This document shows positions 35,044 through 42,919 of a stretch of DNA of 64,000 bases, one piece after another. The stretch spans positions 4,340,001 through 4,404,000 of the forward strand of contig NZ_CP019985.1 in assembly GCF_002250115.1 (NCBI RefSeq), read 5' to 3'. The stretch comes from Shouchella clausii (GTDB lineage: Bacteria > Bacillota > Bacilli > Bacillales > Bacillaceae_D). Under the pieces are notes generated by a model that did no database searches, was not told the origin of the DNA, and worked only from the letters and a program-made list of their open reading frames with translations. A program made the translations under genes and the position numbers. Within the stretch, counting starts at the first letter, position 1, and each line of letters begins with the position of its first letter.

Positions 35044-35646
35044 TTAGCTGTTATCTATCTTCCCAATCATTCTATAAACAGCCTCTTCCCAAATGATTGG
35101 ATAGTCCAAATCCATCTTCATCATCTTACATCTGGACAAATTATCAATAAGCAGGGCAAGAATTTTAGAGTTAACTTCGATTTTGGCAGGTTCGACAAGA
35201 CTCCATTCAGCGCCCTTTGATAAGAGATGGAAAAAACCGTCTACAAAATCTTGTTGAACTTTAAACAAGGGAGTTTTAAATTGCTCATCACGCTCAGCTA
35301 GCATCGTAAACTCACTAAGTACTCTCAATGTTGAACGATGCTCTTCATCATCACTTGGCAGCATTTTTAATCCGCCTCTAATGATCGTCTCCATAAAATT
35401 GTCTTTATGAATGGACTCCGTATCAAAATAAGCAGCAAAATAATGATCCCTAAAAATATACTCAAATGTTCGGCTAATCAACTCTTCTTTTGTGGCGAAG
35501 TGGTAGTATATGGACGATTTCGTTATTCCTACTCTTTTTGAAATCATACCTAAACTCGTTCTCTCTATCCCATGCTCTGCAAAGAGCTCATAGGCTGCTT
35601 GGATAATATAACTAGATGTAATTTCTCTTTTCTTAATATCCCTCAG
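35044..35646 (-). pseudogene. TetR-family repressor with no normal start codon
   Basis: The first ATG (35547) falls inside the HTH, but the frame is open upstream and encodes the missing helices (KKREITSSYIIQAAYELFAE, then HGIERTSLGMISKRVG, then KSSIYYHF). No ATG, GTG or TTG precedes it; only CTG (35646) or ATT (35637) is available. An ATG at 35657 is one base out of frame, so a single-base deletion near the GCC at 35649-35647 is the simplest cause. A consensus promoter and palindromic operator lie upstream. Either a recent pseudogene or a gene using a rare start. C-terminal domain looks intact. Confidence 0.65.
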
Positions 35647-35670
35647 GCTCCCTTCATTTGAACTAAGGCC

Positions 35671-35722
35671 ATTATAAGATTAGCCTATTGTATTGTCAAT
35701 AATTTAACGACCGATCGTTAAA
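35671..35722 (-). promoter_or_regulatory. Consensus promoter with adjacent TetR-type palindrome
   Basis: On the minus strand TTGACA (35694-35699), 17 bp, TATAAT (35671-35676): a perfect sigma-A promoter. The palindrome TTTAACGA-CCGA-TCGTTAAA (35703-35722) sits just upstream of the -35 element and is the likely operator of the TetR gene that follows. Confidence 0.8.
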
Positions 35723-35746
35723 AAAACTAGCGACCTTTGGAATGAA

Positions 35747-35994
35747 CGTTCACTCAGCAACAAAGGCACACCGTTTGATAACGCAGTGGTGAAAGCCACC
35801 TTTAAAGCATTAAAATCGAGTTTGTAACGAGAAGGGTTTTCCATAACCAACACAAACTTGACCTTGCTTTATTTGATGATGTTCACTGATTTAACCATAT
35901 ACGCATCCTTAGTTCACTCGATTATCAATCACCCGTCGATTACAAAGCATGACACCTTTAAGAAATTGTCCAGTTTTGTGTTGACATTCCATAG
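35747..35994 (+). pseudogene. Remnant of an IS3-family (IS150-like) transposase, C-terminal part
   Basis: The plus strand encodes SLSNKGTPFDNAVVKATFKA (the DDE-domain block with its Asp), then a stop, then in another frame LDLALFDDVH, a stop where Trp is expected, FNHIRI and SSLDYQSPVDYKA, ending EIVQFCVDIP. This is the usual order at the end of IS3-family OrfB. In-frame stops and frameshifts make it dead. The terminal GTCCAGTTTTGTGTTGACA resembles the end sequence of such elements; no left end is present. Confidence 0.7.
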
Positions 35995-36040
35995 CATCCG
36001 ATAGTATCGTCAGGAAAATGCGAATTTGCAACTCTAAACA

Positions 36041-36072
36041 AACAGACCCCCAACTTTGGTTGAGAGTCTGTT
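36041..36072 (-). terminator. Terminator of the Ltp-like gene
   Basis: AACAGACxCxCAAC pairs with GTTGxGxGTCTGTT across a short loop, 8 bp after the stop, with a TGTTTAG tail on the minus strand. Confidence 0.75.
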
Positions 36073-36079
36073 ATATGTT

Positions 36080-36781
36080 TTATTTATCTAAATTTTCAAT
36101 AGCATAATCGGCTTCTTCTTGTGTAAATTTTTCACCGTGTTCAGAAGTCAATTGGTCTTTTATCGCGTCTGGTGACATATCCATTGTGTCTTGATAAATT
36201 TTTGCTTTTTCCAACGCATTTTTATTAAAATCGGCCTTTAAATTGTCAATTGCGTACTGTGCTTCGTCGGCAGTAAATTTCTCACCGTTTTCAGAAATCA
36301 GCTGGTCATAAATTCCTTGTTTTGACATGCTCATCGTTTCTGCGTACGATTCAGCCTTTTTTAAAGCATTTGCTTTCCAGTCAAATTCAAGAGTATCCAT
36401 TGCATACTCAGCAGCTTCTGCGGAAAACTTTTCACCGTTTTCTGCAGTTAATTGGTCATAAATAGCAGTTTTGGACATGCTCATCGTTTTTGCATACGAT
36501 TCTGCTTTATTTAAAGCAGAATTATATTCCGCTGGAACGTCATCCTCTGCTTTCGCCTCTTCATTTTCTGATTCCTCTTCTTTCTCTTCTTTTTCTTCCT
36601 TATCTTCTTTCTCTTCTGACGTTCCCTTAGCTGATTCGGTAACAGCCGGCTTACTTTCAGCTTGGTTTGAGTCCACGTTTTCATCATTAATGCCATTGAC
36701 AGCAGCCCCAATGATAATAATCGCAATTACCCAAACCCACCATTTTTTATAAAATGGCTTTTTAACTTTTTCCTTTGCCAT
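36080..36781 (-). CDS. Ltp-family surface protein with three 50-residue repeats
   Basis: A 233-residue membrane-anchored protein: Lys/Trp-rich N-terminus, one membrane segment (about 14-30), an acidic Glu/Lys linker (about 50-82), then three tandem copies of the host cell surface-exposed lipoprotein repeat at about 88-137, 138-187 and 188-233. The repeat phase is exactly 50 residues (KAESYAKTM, KAESYAETM, KAKIYQDTM; each with GEKF). There is no lipobox; a transmembrane anchor replaces it. Relatives such as Ltp of streptococcal phage TP-J34 block phage DNA entry, but cellular homologues have no proven role. Confidence 0.85.
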   Translation of the reverse strand: MAKEKVKKPFYKKWWVWVIAIIIIGAAVNGINDENVDSNQAESKPAVTESAKGTSEEKEDKEEKEEKEEESENEEAKAEDDVPAEYNSALNKAESYAKTMSMSKTAIYDQLTAENGEKFSAEAAEYAMDTLEFDWKANALKKAESYAETMSMSKQGIYDQLISENGEKFTADEAQYAIDNLKADFNKNALEKAKIYQDTMDMSPDAIKDQLTSEHGEKFTQEEADYAIENLDK

Positions 36782-36873
36782 TATGTAGCTTCCCCCTATA
36801 AGATTACTAGATTACAATAACAGAAACAATTTTAACATACCTGAAAATTTATTGGAATACGATGCCTCGACAT

Positions 36874-37053
36874 TTATAGTATTAAAGTTTTATTTCTGAA
36901 GTCTGATACCCAAAAAGTCATCGAATAAATGCTAAGAACTCTCTCGCCTAGATTCATACATATAACAACGACCCCTATCAGTAACAACGTTCTGTCACGA
37001 ATCGCCGTTAATGTATTTTTGGTTGTTTCCGACTTTTTCTTATTTCCTTTTAA
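36874..37053 (-). pseudogene. Possible small membrane protein or gene remnant
   Basis: A 60-codon open stretch on the minus strand reads KKKSETTKNTLTAIRDRTLL, then LIGVVVICMNLGERVLSIYS, with a basic N-terminus and one hydrophobic segment. A strong GGAGGTGGGA site lies upstream, but the GTG after it is one base out of frame, so a frameshift is likely. Family unknown. Confidence 0.3.
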
Positions 37054-37091
37054 CTAGCACTCCCACCTCCGAATTTAAGTCTTAAAAAAAG

Positions 37092-37152
37092 AGCCCTCAG
37101 GCTCTAAATTAGTGATCATAGACGGGGTCTCATTGCATGTCTACCGAGGGCT
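37092..37152. other. Structured intergenic element
   Basis: GAGCCCTC (37093-37100) pairs with GAGGGCTC near 37145-37152, and the left arm can alternatively pair with GGCTC next to it. The two exclusive hairpins look like an attenuator or the relic of a small mobile element. It lies between the divergent neighbours' 3' ends, so a regulatory role is doubtful. Confidence 0.3.
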
Positions 37153-37237
37153 CCCTTATATAATAGGTCGGCTCCATGAATGCTTAATAGTCGTTTGCAA
37201 TCAGACGCAACTCCCATTCATTTAATGAATGCCTTTT

Positions 37238-38440
37238 TTAGACTTCATCCAGATACTCTCCGGTACCTTGACTGCCGGCACTTATTCGCCCCCTCAAAAA
37301 CGTCACCACCACGATCGCAATAGCGACTCCAACCATCCCGACCCATGTAATGGATGATAGAGACACACGGTTGATCATGACGCCTCCGATTGCAGCGCCC
37401 GCAGCCATGGACAACTGCATCATGGATTGGTTCAGACTTAGCATGATTCCAGAATAATTCGGTTCAATCCGAACTAGATTGACTTGTTGCGTTGGACCGG
37501 AAGACCATGCCGCAAACGACCACAAAATCAAGAGGATGACAATCGGCAGCCATGCTTGCGTATAGGTAACGGTTAAAGAGAGGAGAAGCAGCGCTATGAC
37601 GTGCAAGAGCATTCCCCCTGACAGTGTCGGGAATACCCCCCATTTATCCGTACTGAAACCGCCAAATTTGGATCCGAGCAGGCTAGCGATGCCGAACGCC
37701 AACAGCACTCCACTCAGCATCCCTTCTTTCAATCCGGCAACATCAAGTAGATACGGTGAAATGTAGGTGTAGGCGATCGAGTATCCGCCGAGCCAGAAAA
37801 AGGTAATCGCAAGCCCTAGCGCTACGTTTCCGTTTTTCAAGAAAGCAAGTTGCTTGGACAACGGAATCGGTTTATCCCCTTGAACTCGGGGAACGATGGC
37901 GTACAGAACGAACATAGCCACCAGACCGGCCAGTGCCAATATACCAAAAACAGCTTTCCATCCGAATTGTGCTGCAACGATACGTCCAAGCGGCACGCCG
38001 ATAATCAAGGAAGCCGTAAAGCCCATCACTACTGTAGCAATCGCGCTGGCTTGTTTGCCTGGGGTGGCAATTTTCGCGGCGATGTCCAAAGCGGTTACCA
38101 CGACCATTCCTGCGCCTAGAGCCATAATGACGCGAGCTGCGAGAAACGATGCATAGCCAGGCAAAACGAATGACAGTACATTCCCAACTACGAAGATACC
38201 TAGCGCCCAAACCAGCAGTTTTTGTCTTTCCACCTTAGCAGTCAACGCCATAAGGATCGGGGTACCAATGGCGTATACAAAGGAAAAAATCGTAACTAAC
38301 TGCCCCGCAGAAGTAACAGAAATACCCATTGTATCCGAGATCTTATCTAAGATGCCGGAAATAACGTACTCGGATGTACCCACCAAAAAAGTAACTAAAG
38401 CCAATAAATAGACTCTCCACGTGTTAGACAATGCATTCAC
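37238..38440 (-). CDS. MFS transporter, DHA1 (drug/nucleoside efflux-type)
   Basis: A 400-residue protein with twelve predicted hydrophobic segments. The first helix carries FLVGTSEYVISGIL, the DHA1/AraJ-PbuE-type motif; motif A-like ALTAKVERQKLL and motif C-like GFTASLIIGVPLG follow. It probably exports a small molecule by proton antiport. GTG start close to AAAGGAG. It lies 110 bp downstream of an ArsR repressor gene, and the gap holds the same ATATCG half-sites as the arsR promoter, so it is the probable target gene. Confidence 0.88.
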   Translation of the reverse strand: MNALSNTWRVYLLALVTFLVGTSEYVISGILDKISDTMGISVTSAGQLVTIFSFVYAIGTPILMALTAKVERQKLLVWALGIFVVGNVLSFVLPGYASFLAARVIMALGAGMVVVTALDIAAKIATPGKQASAIATVVMGFTASLIIGVPLGRIVAAQFGWKAVFGILALAGLVAMFVLYAIVPRVQGDKPIPLSKQLAFLKNGNVALGLAITFFWLGGYSIAYTYISPYLLDVAGLKEGMLSGVLLAFGIASLLGSKFGGFSTDKWGVFPTLSGGMLLHVIALLLLSLTVTYTQAWLPIVILLILWSFAAWSSGPTQQVNLVRIEPNYSGIMLSLNQSMMQLSMAAGAAIGGVMINRVSLSSITWVGMVGVAIAIVVVTFLRGRISAGSQGTGEYLDEV

Positions 38441-38484
38441 TTCTCCTTTTTTTGTTGATACGAGGATCCTTTTAATTAATTTAT

Positions 38485-38504
38485 ATATCGCGATATGTCG
38501 ATAT
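38485..38504 (-). promoter_or_regulatory. ArsR-type operator upstream of the MFS gene
   Basis: Perfect palindrome ATATCGCGATAT (38485-38496) followed by another CGATAT half-site (38499-38504). The same half-site occurs as an inverted pair in the arsR promoter at 38864-38883. Confidence 0.65.
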
Positions 38505-38550
38505 GTAGGGCCGAAAAAGAACTGAATACGTTTGAGGTATTCAGTTCTGA

Positions 38551-38853
38551 TTAGAGTTTCTGATTCAAATATGCAGCCAACTCGCTGATCTTCTCTTCGT
38601 CTCGTTTGTAGTACGTGTATTTGCCGATCCGCTCAGTTCGAATCAGTCCGGCCCGCTGTAGAATGGACAAATACTGCGACGCTGTCGATTGTGTCATGTT
38701 CAACTTATCCGTCACTTGACTGACACACACCCCGATTTCCCTCATATCCACTCCTTCATGGGGCACAAAATGTTTTTCCGGCTCCTTAAGCCACTGTAAA
38801 ATCTGTAACCTCGACTCGTTAGACAACGCCTTGAACACTTCAATTGGATCCAT
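38551..38853 (-). CDS. ArsR-family winged-helix repressor
   Basis: About 100 residues: VFKALSNESRLQILQWLKEP, recognition helix MTQSTASQYLSILQRAGLIR, wing IGKYTYYKRDEE. No classical ELCV metal box is present, though one Cys lies in REIGVCVSQ, so the signal may not be a metal. ATG 38853 is 7 bp after the -10 hexamer, implying a leaderless mRNA; the longer frame upstream would include promoter DNA. Controls itself and the MFS gene, judged by shared operators. Confidence 0.82.
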   Translation of the reverse strand: MDPIEVFKALSNESRLQILQWLKEPEKHFVPHEGVDMREIGVCVSQVTDKLNMTQSTASQYLSILQRAGLIRTERIGKYTYYKRDEEKISELAAYLNQKL

Positions 38854-38860
38854 GCCTTTT

Positions 38861-38888
38861 ATTATATCGATATTTTGCGATATGTCAA
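38861..38888 (-). promoter_or_regulatory. arsR promoter with embedded operator
   Basis: Minus strand TTGACA (38883-38888), a 16-bp spacer, TATAAT (38861-38866): both hexamers are perfect. The inverted pair ATATCG (38864-38869) and CGATAT (38878-38883) lies across the spacer, so the repressor would block polymerase directly. Confidence 0.78.
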
Positions 38889-39061
38889 TCCTAATTACCG
38901 ATGCTGGTATTTGAGTAATCAATTTTGTAATCAAATGAACGGGAAGCGTGGTTTATAACAATTAAATTAAGTGACCTTGTGGTGTAGCCATATAATATGC
39001 AAGCCTTTCACTAATGAAAATTGCGGTTGATAATCAACTATCTTACGAGGAGGAGAGGATC

Positions 39062-39361
39062 ATGAAAATGCTGGCACAAATAAACGATGTGGCTGGGAAT
39101 GGTGCTCGTCCTGATCGTGTTAACCGTATTTGGAGTAGCGATGATGGGATCGGTGCTTGGATCGAAGCCAAAGGAGCTCCCGATGGCTCTCGTTATCCTC
39201 GACAATCTGGCGGAACTTTCGACCAAAGGAACTTTGCTGTAGGGGAAATGATCCGAGCAAAGTTGGTATCAAACCCGGCAATGCCGTTTGTCTGGCATGT
39301 GGTCGATTGCGAGGAAAAGGCCCGGGAAGCTTACAAACAATATAGTGGAAACAAAACATGA
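39062..39361 (+). CDS. Hypothetical protein
   Basis: A 99-residue frame preceded by GGAGGAGAGG, starting MKMLAQINDVAGNGARPDRV. It is polar, with a glycine/proline-rich centre (EAKGAPDGSRYPRQSGGTFD) and a C-terminal helix ending KAREAYKQYSG. I recognise no family. No membrane segment or signal peptide. It lies alone between the arsR gene and tRNA-Leu. The binding site and composition support a real gene, but its role is unknown. Confidence 0.5.
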   Translation: MKMLAQINDVAGNGARPDRVNRIWSSDDGIGAWIEAKGAPDGSRYPRQSGGTFDQRNFAVGEMIRAKLVSNPAMPFVWHVVDCEEKAREAYKQYSGNKT

Positions 39362-39430
39362 AAAAAGCTCCCTACAAAGTAGAAAGCTTTCGTGTAATAG
39401 ACTTTGCTATTACTTAGGTTTGGCACCTAA

Positions 39431-39512
39431 TACCGGTGGTCGGGGTCGAACCGACACTCCCGAAGGAACACGATTTTGAGTCGTGCGCGTCTGCCAATTC
39501 CGCCACACCGGC
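39431..39512 (-). tRNA. tRNA-Leu (CAA)
   Basis: Class II tRNA with a long variable arm; the anticodon loop CTCAAAA gives CAA. Acceptor GCCGGTG pairs with CACCGGT. It corresponds to the last gene of the B. subtilis trnD array but here is separated from the array by 2.6 kb and has its own promoter. Confidence 0.93.
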
Positions 39513-39557
39513 CCATTTCTTGATAAGCTATGTTGCTCTCATCAACTGACAAGAACT

Positions 39558-39586
39558 AATATACCATGCATTGGTAAGATGGTCAA
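39558..39586 (-). promoter_or_regulatory. Promoter of tRNA-Leu(CAA)
   Basis: Minus strand TTGACC (39581-39586), 17 bp, TATATT (39558-39563), ending 45 bp before the tRNA. The hexamers equal those of rRNA promoter P1 at 49779-49807. Confidence 0.78.
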
Positions 39587-39628
39587 TACTTTTTAATAAA
39601 AAAATAACCATCAATATAAAATAATTTA

Positions 39629-39655
39629 GAGAGCAGCAAAAATGCTGCTGCTCTC
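39629..39655 (-). terminator. Terminator of the beta-helix gene
   Basis: GAGAGCAGC pairs with GCTGCTCTC across a nine-base loop, followed on the minus strand by TAAATTATTTTAT. Confidence 0.75.
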
Positions 39656-39666
39656 CTATACAATGG

Positions 39667-42051
39667 TTACTTGATAAAACACAAAGCGACACCATATCCC
39701 TTGTCCTCATCGTACGCTTTTGTAAGGCGCATGACTTTTATCGATCCATTTTCTCCTGGCACGCCTATTCCACCGTTGGCTTTTACATAATCTCCTGGCT
39801 GGACGGAGTCAGAGACACAGACGTGAATTTGGCCAGTTAGCCCGACGATATTCCACTCTTTGCGCTTACTGCGTGGAGTGTAAGGCAGGCTTGGGTCATA
39901 TTGAGGGTTTTCTAGCGGCAGTTCGACAACCTCTTCTGTATACGTAGGAAGCGTATTGCCGTCTTCATCGACATCATACGTGCGGATTGTTTGCGGCTCA
40001 TAGACAATACCGCCAAATTCGTTAGTTAAGTATCTGCCTTGCCAATAAAGTGCCGATTCTCCAAGAACCACCCCTGCTGTTTCAGAAATAGCGCCAAGAA
40101 TATCGTCTCCTTCCTCAGCCACGCGGATTTTGTCTCCGTCAAGAGTGACAAGCAGGCCCGTGACAATGGGGTTTCCATCTATGCTTTCGAAGTACTGAGC
40201 ATAGGCAGTAAACGGTTGCGCACTTGATAGCGTGCCCGCAGCTCGGACTGTACCAGTACGGCTATTAAGCTCCCACTTGATATTGGCGCTGCTTGGGTTG
40301 CCTGAAGCCCCATACCCGCCGACTACAGAATAGCCATTTGGATTGGCTACTAAATTACTCGCAAGTACCATCGAGCCAAACGCCCCTCCTGACTGTCCAG
40401 CAACTGCGCCGCTGGAGCTAAGGATGCCGCTCCGAGGTCCTTGCGCCCGTGAATTGCCTGCACTTCCTAGCACGATTGCCCCTTCGCCAACTGCGTGGGA
40501 ATTAGATGAGGCAGCCACCATCGTTTTAGAAGCAGAAGCTGTTGGCGACGAAGTGCTTGCAAGTATGATCGATTGTTCGGTGGACGGCGCCCCTGTACTT
40601 GAAGCGATCCGTGCGCCTCCCTTGATCACTGTAATTGGCTCTTTATAGGCGACGCCACCGCTGCGGACAGCAGACTTGTATCCAGTCACGGATACACCGC
40701 TAATGTTGACAGAGTTTGTCGCCGCTTCCACTGCATTTTCTCCCTCTCCCTTAGAATTGATTGCATTCACATTGGAAATGGAGACGTTGCTATGTCCGCT
40801 GCCGACGTATATCCCGTTATTTTTGCCTGCATCATAAATATGAATATTTGACAAAGAAATGTGGTCGCCACGGTTTCCTCCACCAAATACAATGATAGCG
40901 TCGCTAGCGTTATGAAAATGGCTTACGTTAATGCCGTTAAGGGATACATTTTTCGCTTTATATTGAATCGCAATGACAGGCGTATTGCCAAAGTCGTAGG
41001 ATAGATCGCCAATGGCCGTAAAATTGGTAATGCTGACATTCGTATAAGCGCTAATCACAAGAGCACGGGGATCTGTATTGTTCTGGAACCCCCTTTTTTT
41101 GTTTGGGTGCAGCGACACGAGATTAGTAGCCGTAATATGATAGGCCGTTTTTGAATCAGGATCATCGCCGGTATGATGGCCGATATGGCGGAAGTTATAG
41201 CTACGTGTGTCTTCCCTAGAAATGTGCCCAAGAATATGGACATTGTTCGCTGCACTCGAGTTGGCATGGGCTTTAATTTCAATACCCCCATAACAACCCA
41301 TAGAGTAATTGTTTGATAGAAGCACATGGCGACTTCCGTCATCGATCTCAATTCCATTTGCATTTCCTCTACTGTTAGGTTCATAGGCATAGCAATTGGA
41401 AATGGTGATGTATTCACTATGGTGAGTAGTAAATCCATCATCGATCCAGTCAGTTGCTTTACAGCCATCAATCCAAACATATTGGGAAGGCCCTGAATCA
41501 ACGGTTCCATCTCCACCATAGTGGTAATCTAGACCTGTCGACGTAACGTCAAATCCATGCAATGTGCTGTTGTAGGCAAATACATTATTTACCCAACCGT
41601 ACTTTACACCATGGAATGTTAAGCAACTGGAACGGCTGCCCCCGGCTGGCTCGACGCCCCTTCTGCGGTTACCGTCTAAGCTTAGATGACGAACGGCAAT
41701 ATACTCGGCACCATTGTCCTTATCCTTTACCGACACCGTCCATTCATAACTTGGCGCATGATCAGGAGTTTGGATCGTTGTTAATTCCATCCCTTGCCCT
41801 TCTAACACGGTTCGACTTGGTAGCTTGACAGTGGCATAATACCGTTTTGGCCCTAAAATCAGTTTGACATTTCCGTCGCCTAACGCTTCTTCAAAATACT
41901 TCGTTTGGTCACTTTCTTCTTCCCCTTCAGGAATAAAGTCATCGATGTAAACTACCCTTGCATCCTCAATTTGTTGCAGCGTTTTCGTCAAATGCTCAAA
42001 AGCCTTGTCCTCTTCCTTTGCCTCGTATGTTTCCCATTCGTCGTTTTTCAT
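39667..42051 (-). CDS. Pectate-lyase-like beta-helix protein with C-terminal Peptidase_G2 autocleavage domain
   Basis: A 794-residue protein. Residues about 30-110 form a Pectate_lyase_3-like start (VKLILGPKRYYATVKLPSRT), and about 110-480 are short beta-helix turns (NVSISNVNAIN, HISLSNIHIYDAG). About 480-600 is a Ser/Ala/Gly-rich repeat zone. The last about 190 residues resemble the IMC/Peptidase_G2 self-cleaving domain of phage appendage proteins (AQYFESIDGNPIVTGLLVTL, then IVGLTGQIHVCVSDSVQPGD). No signal peptide. GGAGGAGG lies 10 bp upstream. It stands between tRNA-Arg and tRNA-Leu of a trnD-like array, so it was inserted there. Likely of phage tail origin; surface or particle role unknown. 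Confidence 0.82.
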   Translation of the reverse strand: MKNDEWETYEAKEEDKAFEHLTKTLQQIEDARVVYIDDFIPEGEEESDQTKYFEEALGDGNVKLILGPKRYYATVKLPSRTVLEGQGMELTTIQTPDHAPSYEWTVSVKDKDNGAEYIAVRHLSLDGNRRRGVEPAGGSRSSCLTFHGVKYGWVNNVFAYNSTLHGFDVTSTGLDYHYGGDGTVDSGPSQYVWIDGCKATDWIDDGFTTHHSEYITISNCYAYEPNSRGNANGIEIDDGSRHVLLSNNYSMGCYGGIEIKAHANSSAANNVHILGHISREDTRSYNFRHIGHHTGDDPDSKTAYHITATNLVSLHPNKKRGFQNNTDPRALVISAYTNVSITNFTAIGDLSYDFGNTPVIAIQYKAKNVSLNGINVSHFHNASDAIIVFGGGNRGDHISLSNIHIYDAGKNNGIYVGSGHSNVSISNVNAINSKGEGENAVEAATNSVNISGVSVTGYKSAVRSGGVAYKEPITVIKGGARIASSTGAPSTEQSIILASTSSPTASASKTMVAASSNSHAVGEGAIVLGSAGNSRAQGPRSGILSSSGAVAGQSGGAFGSMVLASNLVANPNGYSVVGGYGASGNPSSANIKWELNSRTGTVRAAGTLSSAQPFTAYAQYFESIDGNPIVTGLLVTLDGDKIRVAEEGDDILGAISETAGVVLGESALYWQGRYLTNEFGGIVYEPQTIRTYDVDEDGNTLPTYTEEVVELPLENPQYDPSLPYTPRSKRKEWNIVGLTGQIHVCVSDSVQPGDYVKANGGIGVPGENGSIKVMRLTKAYDEDKGYGVALCFIK

Positions 42052-42132
42052 AAAGGAAAACGCCTCCTCCTTTTATTCTGCTAGTGAAAAGCAGTTACCT
42101 TTAAAGGAGAAGGAAGCGATCTAAAAACAAAA

Positions 42133-42157
42133 AAACTGACCATTTTAAGGTCAGTTT
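42133..42157 (-). terminator. Terminator of the rRNA-tRNA operon
   Basis: AAACTGACC pairs with GGTCAGTTT, followed on the minus strand by TTTTTTGTTTTTAG, directly after tRNA-Arg. Confidence 0.85.
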
Positions 42158-42162
42158 GCATA

Positions 42163-42236
42163 CGCGCCCGAGAGGATTCGAACCTCTAACCGCTTGATTC
42201 GTAGTCAAGTACTCTATCCAGTTGAGCTACGGGCGC
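42163..42236 (-). tRNA. tRNA-Arg (ACG)
   Basis: Anticodon loop CTACGAA; acceptor GCGCCCG/CGGGCGC, discriminator G, no encoded CCA. Last gene of the main array. It has no counterpart in the B. subtilis trnD order I recall. Confidence 0.95.
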
Positions 42237-42262
42237 AATTTTCTTCATTTCGTTTCAGGAGA

Positions 42263-42348
42263 TGCCGAGGGCCGGACTCGAACCGGCACGGTAGTCACCT
42301 ACCGCAGGATTTTAAGTCCTGTGTGTCTGCCAATTCCACCACCCCGGC
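42263..42348 (-). tRNA. tRNA-Leu (TAA)
   Basis: Class II tRNA, anticodon loop CTTAAAA; acceptor GCCGGGG/CCTCGGC with one wobble pair; no encoded CCA. Confidence 0.95.
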
Positions 42349-42382
42349 CTATCTAGGACTAAACAACTTATTTTTAAATTGG

Positions 42383-42453
42383 AGGCGGCAACCGGATTTG
42401 AACCGGTGATAAGGGTTTTGCAGACCCGTGCCTTACCACTTGGCTATGCCGCC
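42383..42453 (-). tRNA. tRNA-Cys (GCA)
   Basis: Anticodon GCA; acceptor GGCGGCA/TGCCGCC with discriminator U typical of tRNA-Cys; CCA is encoded. Confidence 0.95.
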
Positions 42454-42465
42454 GTAAAAAGTAAA

Positions 42466-42537
42466 AGCGGAAGACGGGATTCGAACCCGCGACCCCCACC
42501 TTGGCAAGGTGATATTCTACCACTGAACTACTTCCGC
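42466..42537 (-). tRNA. tRNA-Gly (GCC)
   Basis: Anticodon GCC; acceptor GCGGAAG/CTTCCGC, discriminator U; no encoded CCA. Confidence 0.95.
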
Positions 42538-42543
42538 ATATGG

Positions 42544-42615
42544 CTGGGCTACCTGGATTCGAACCAGGGAATCACGGAATCAAAATCCGTTGCCTTACCG
42601 CTTGGCTATAGCCCA
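42544..42615 (-). tRNA. tRNA-Gln (TTG)
   Basis: Anticodon TTG; acceptor TGGGCTA/TAGCCCA, discriminator G; CCA encoded. Confidence 0.95.
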
Positions 42616-42630
42616 TTGCTATTTAAATGG

Positions 42631-42704
42631 GGCGGCTGATGGGAATCGAACCCACGAATGCCGGAACCACAATCCGGTGCGTTAACCACTTCGCCACAAC
42701 CGCC
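42631..42704 (-). tRNA. tRNA-His (GTG)
   Basis: Anticodon GTG; acceptor GCGGTTG/CAGCCGC with the extra G-1:C73 pair that is the tRNA-His identity element; CCA encoded. Confidence 0.95.
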
Positions 42705-42736
42705 ATATCGATATATGGTTAAACAATTCAAGTTGG

Positions 42737-42807
42737 CAGGGGCAGTAGGAATCGAACCCACACTGGAGGTTTTGGAGACCTCTGTTCTACCGTTAAACTA
42801 TGCCCCT
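42737..42807 (-). tRNA. tRNA-Trp (CCA)
   Basis: Anticodon CCA; acceptor AGGGGCA/TGCCCCT, discriminator G; CCA end encoded. Confidence 0.95.
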
Positions 42808-42817
42808 ATGAAAATGG

Positions 42818-42899
42818 TGGAGGGGGACGGATTCGAACCGCCGAACCCTGAGGGAGCGGATTTACAGTCCGCCGCGTTTAGCCACTTCGCTACCCCTCC
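42818..42899 (-). tRNA. tRNA-Tyr (GTA)
   Basis: Class II tRNA with long variable arm, anticodon GTA; acceptor GGAGGGG/CCCCTCC; CCA encoded. Confidence 0.95.
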
Positions 42900-42919
42900 A
42901 GTTTCAAAAGACAATACTT

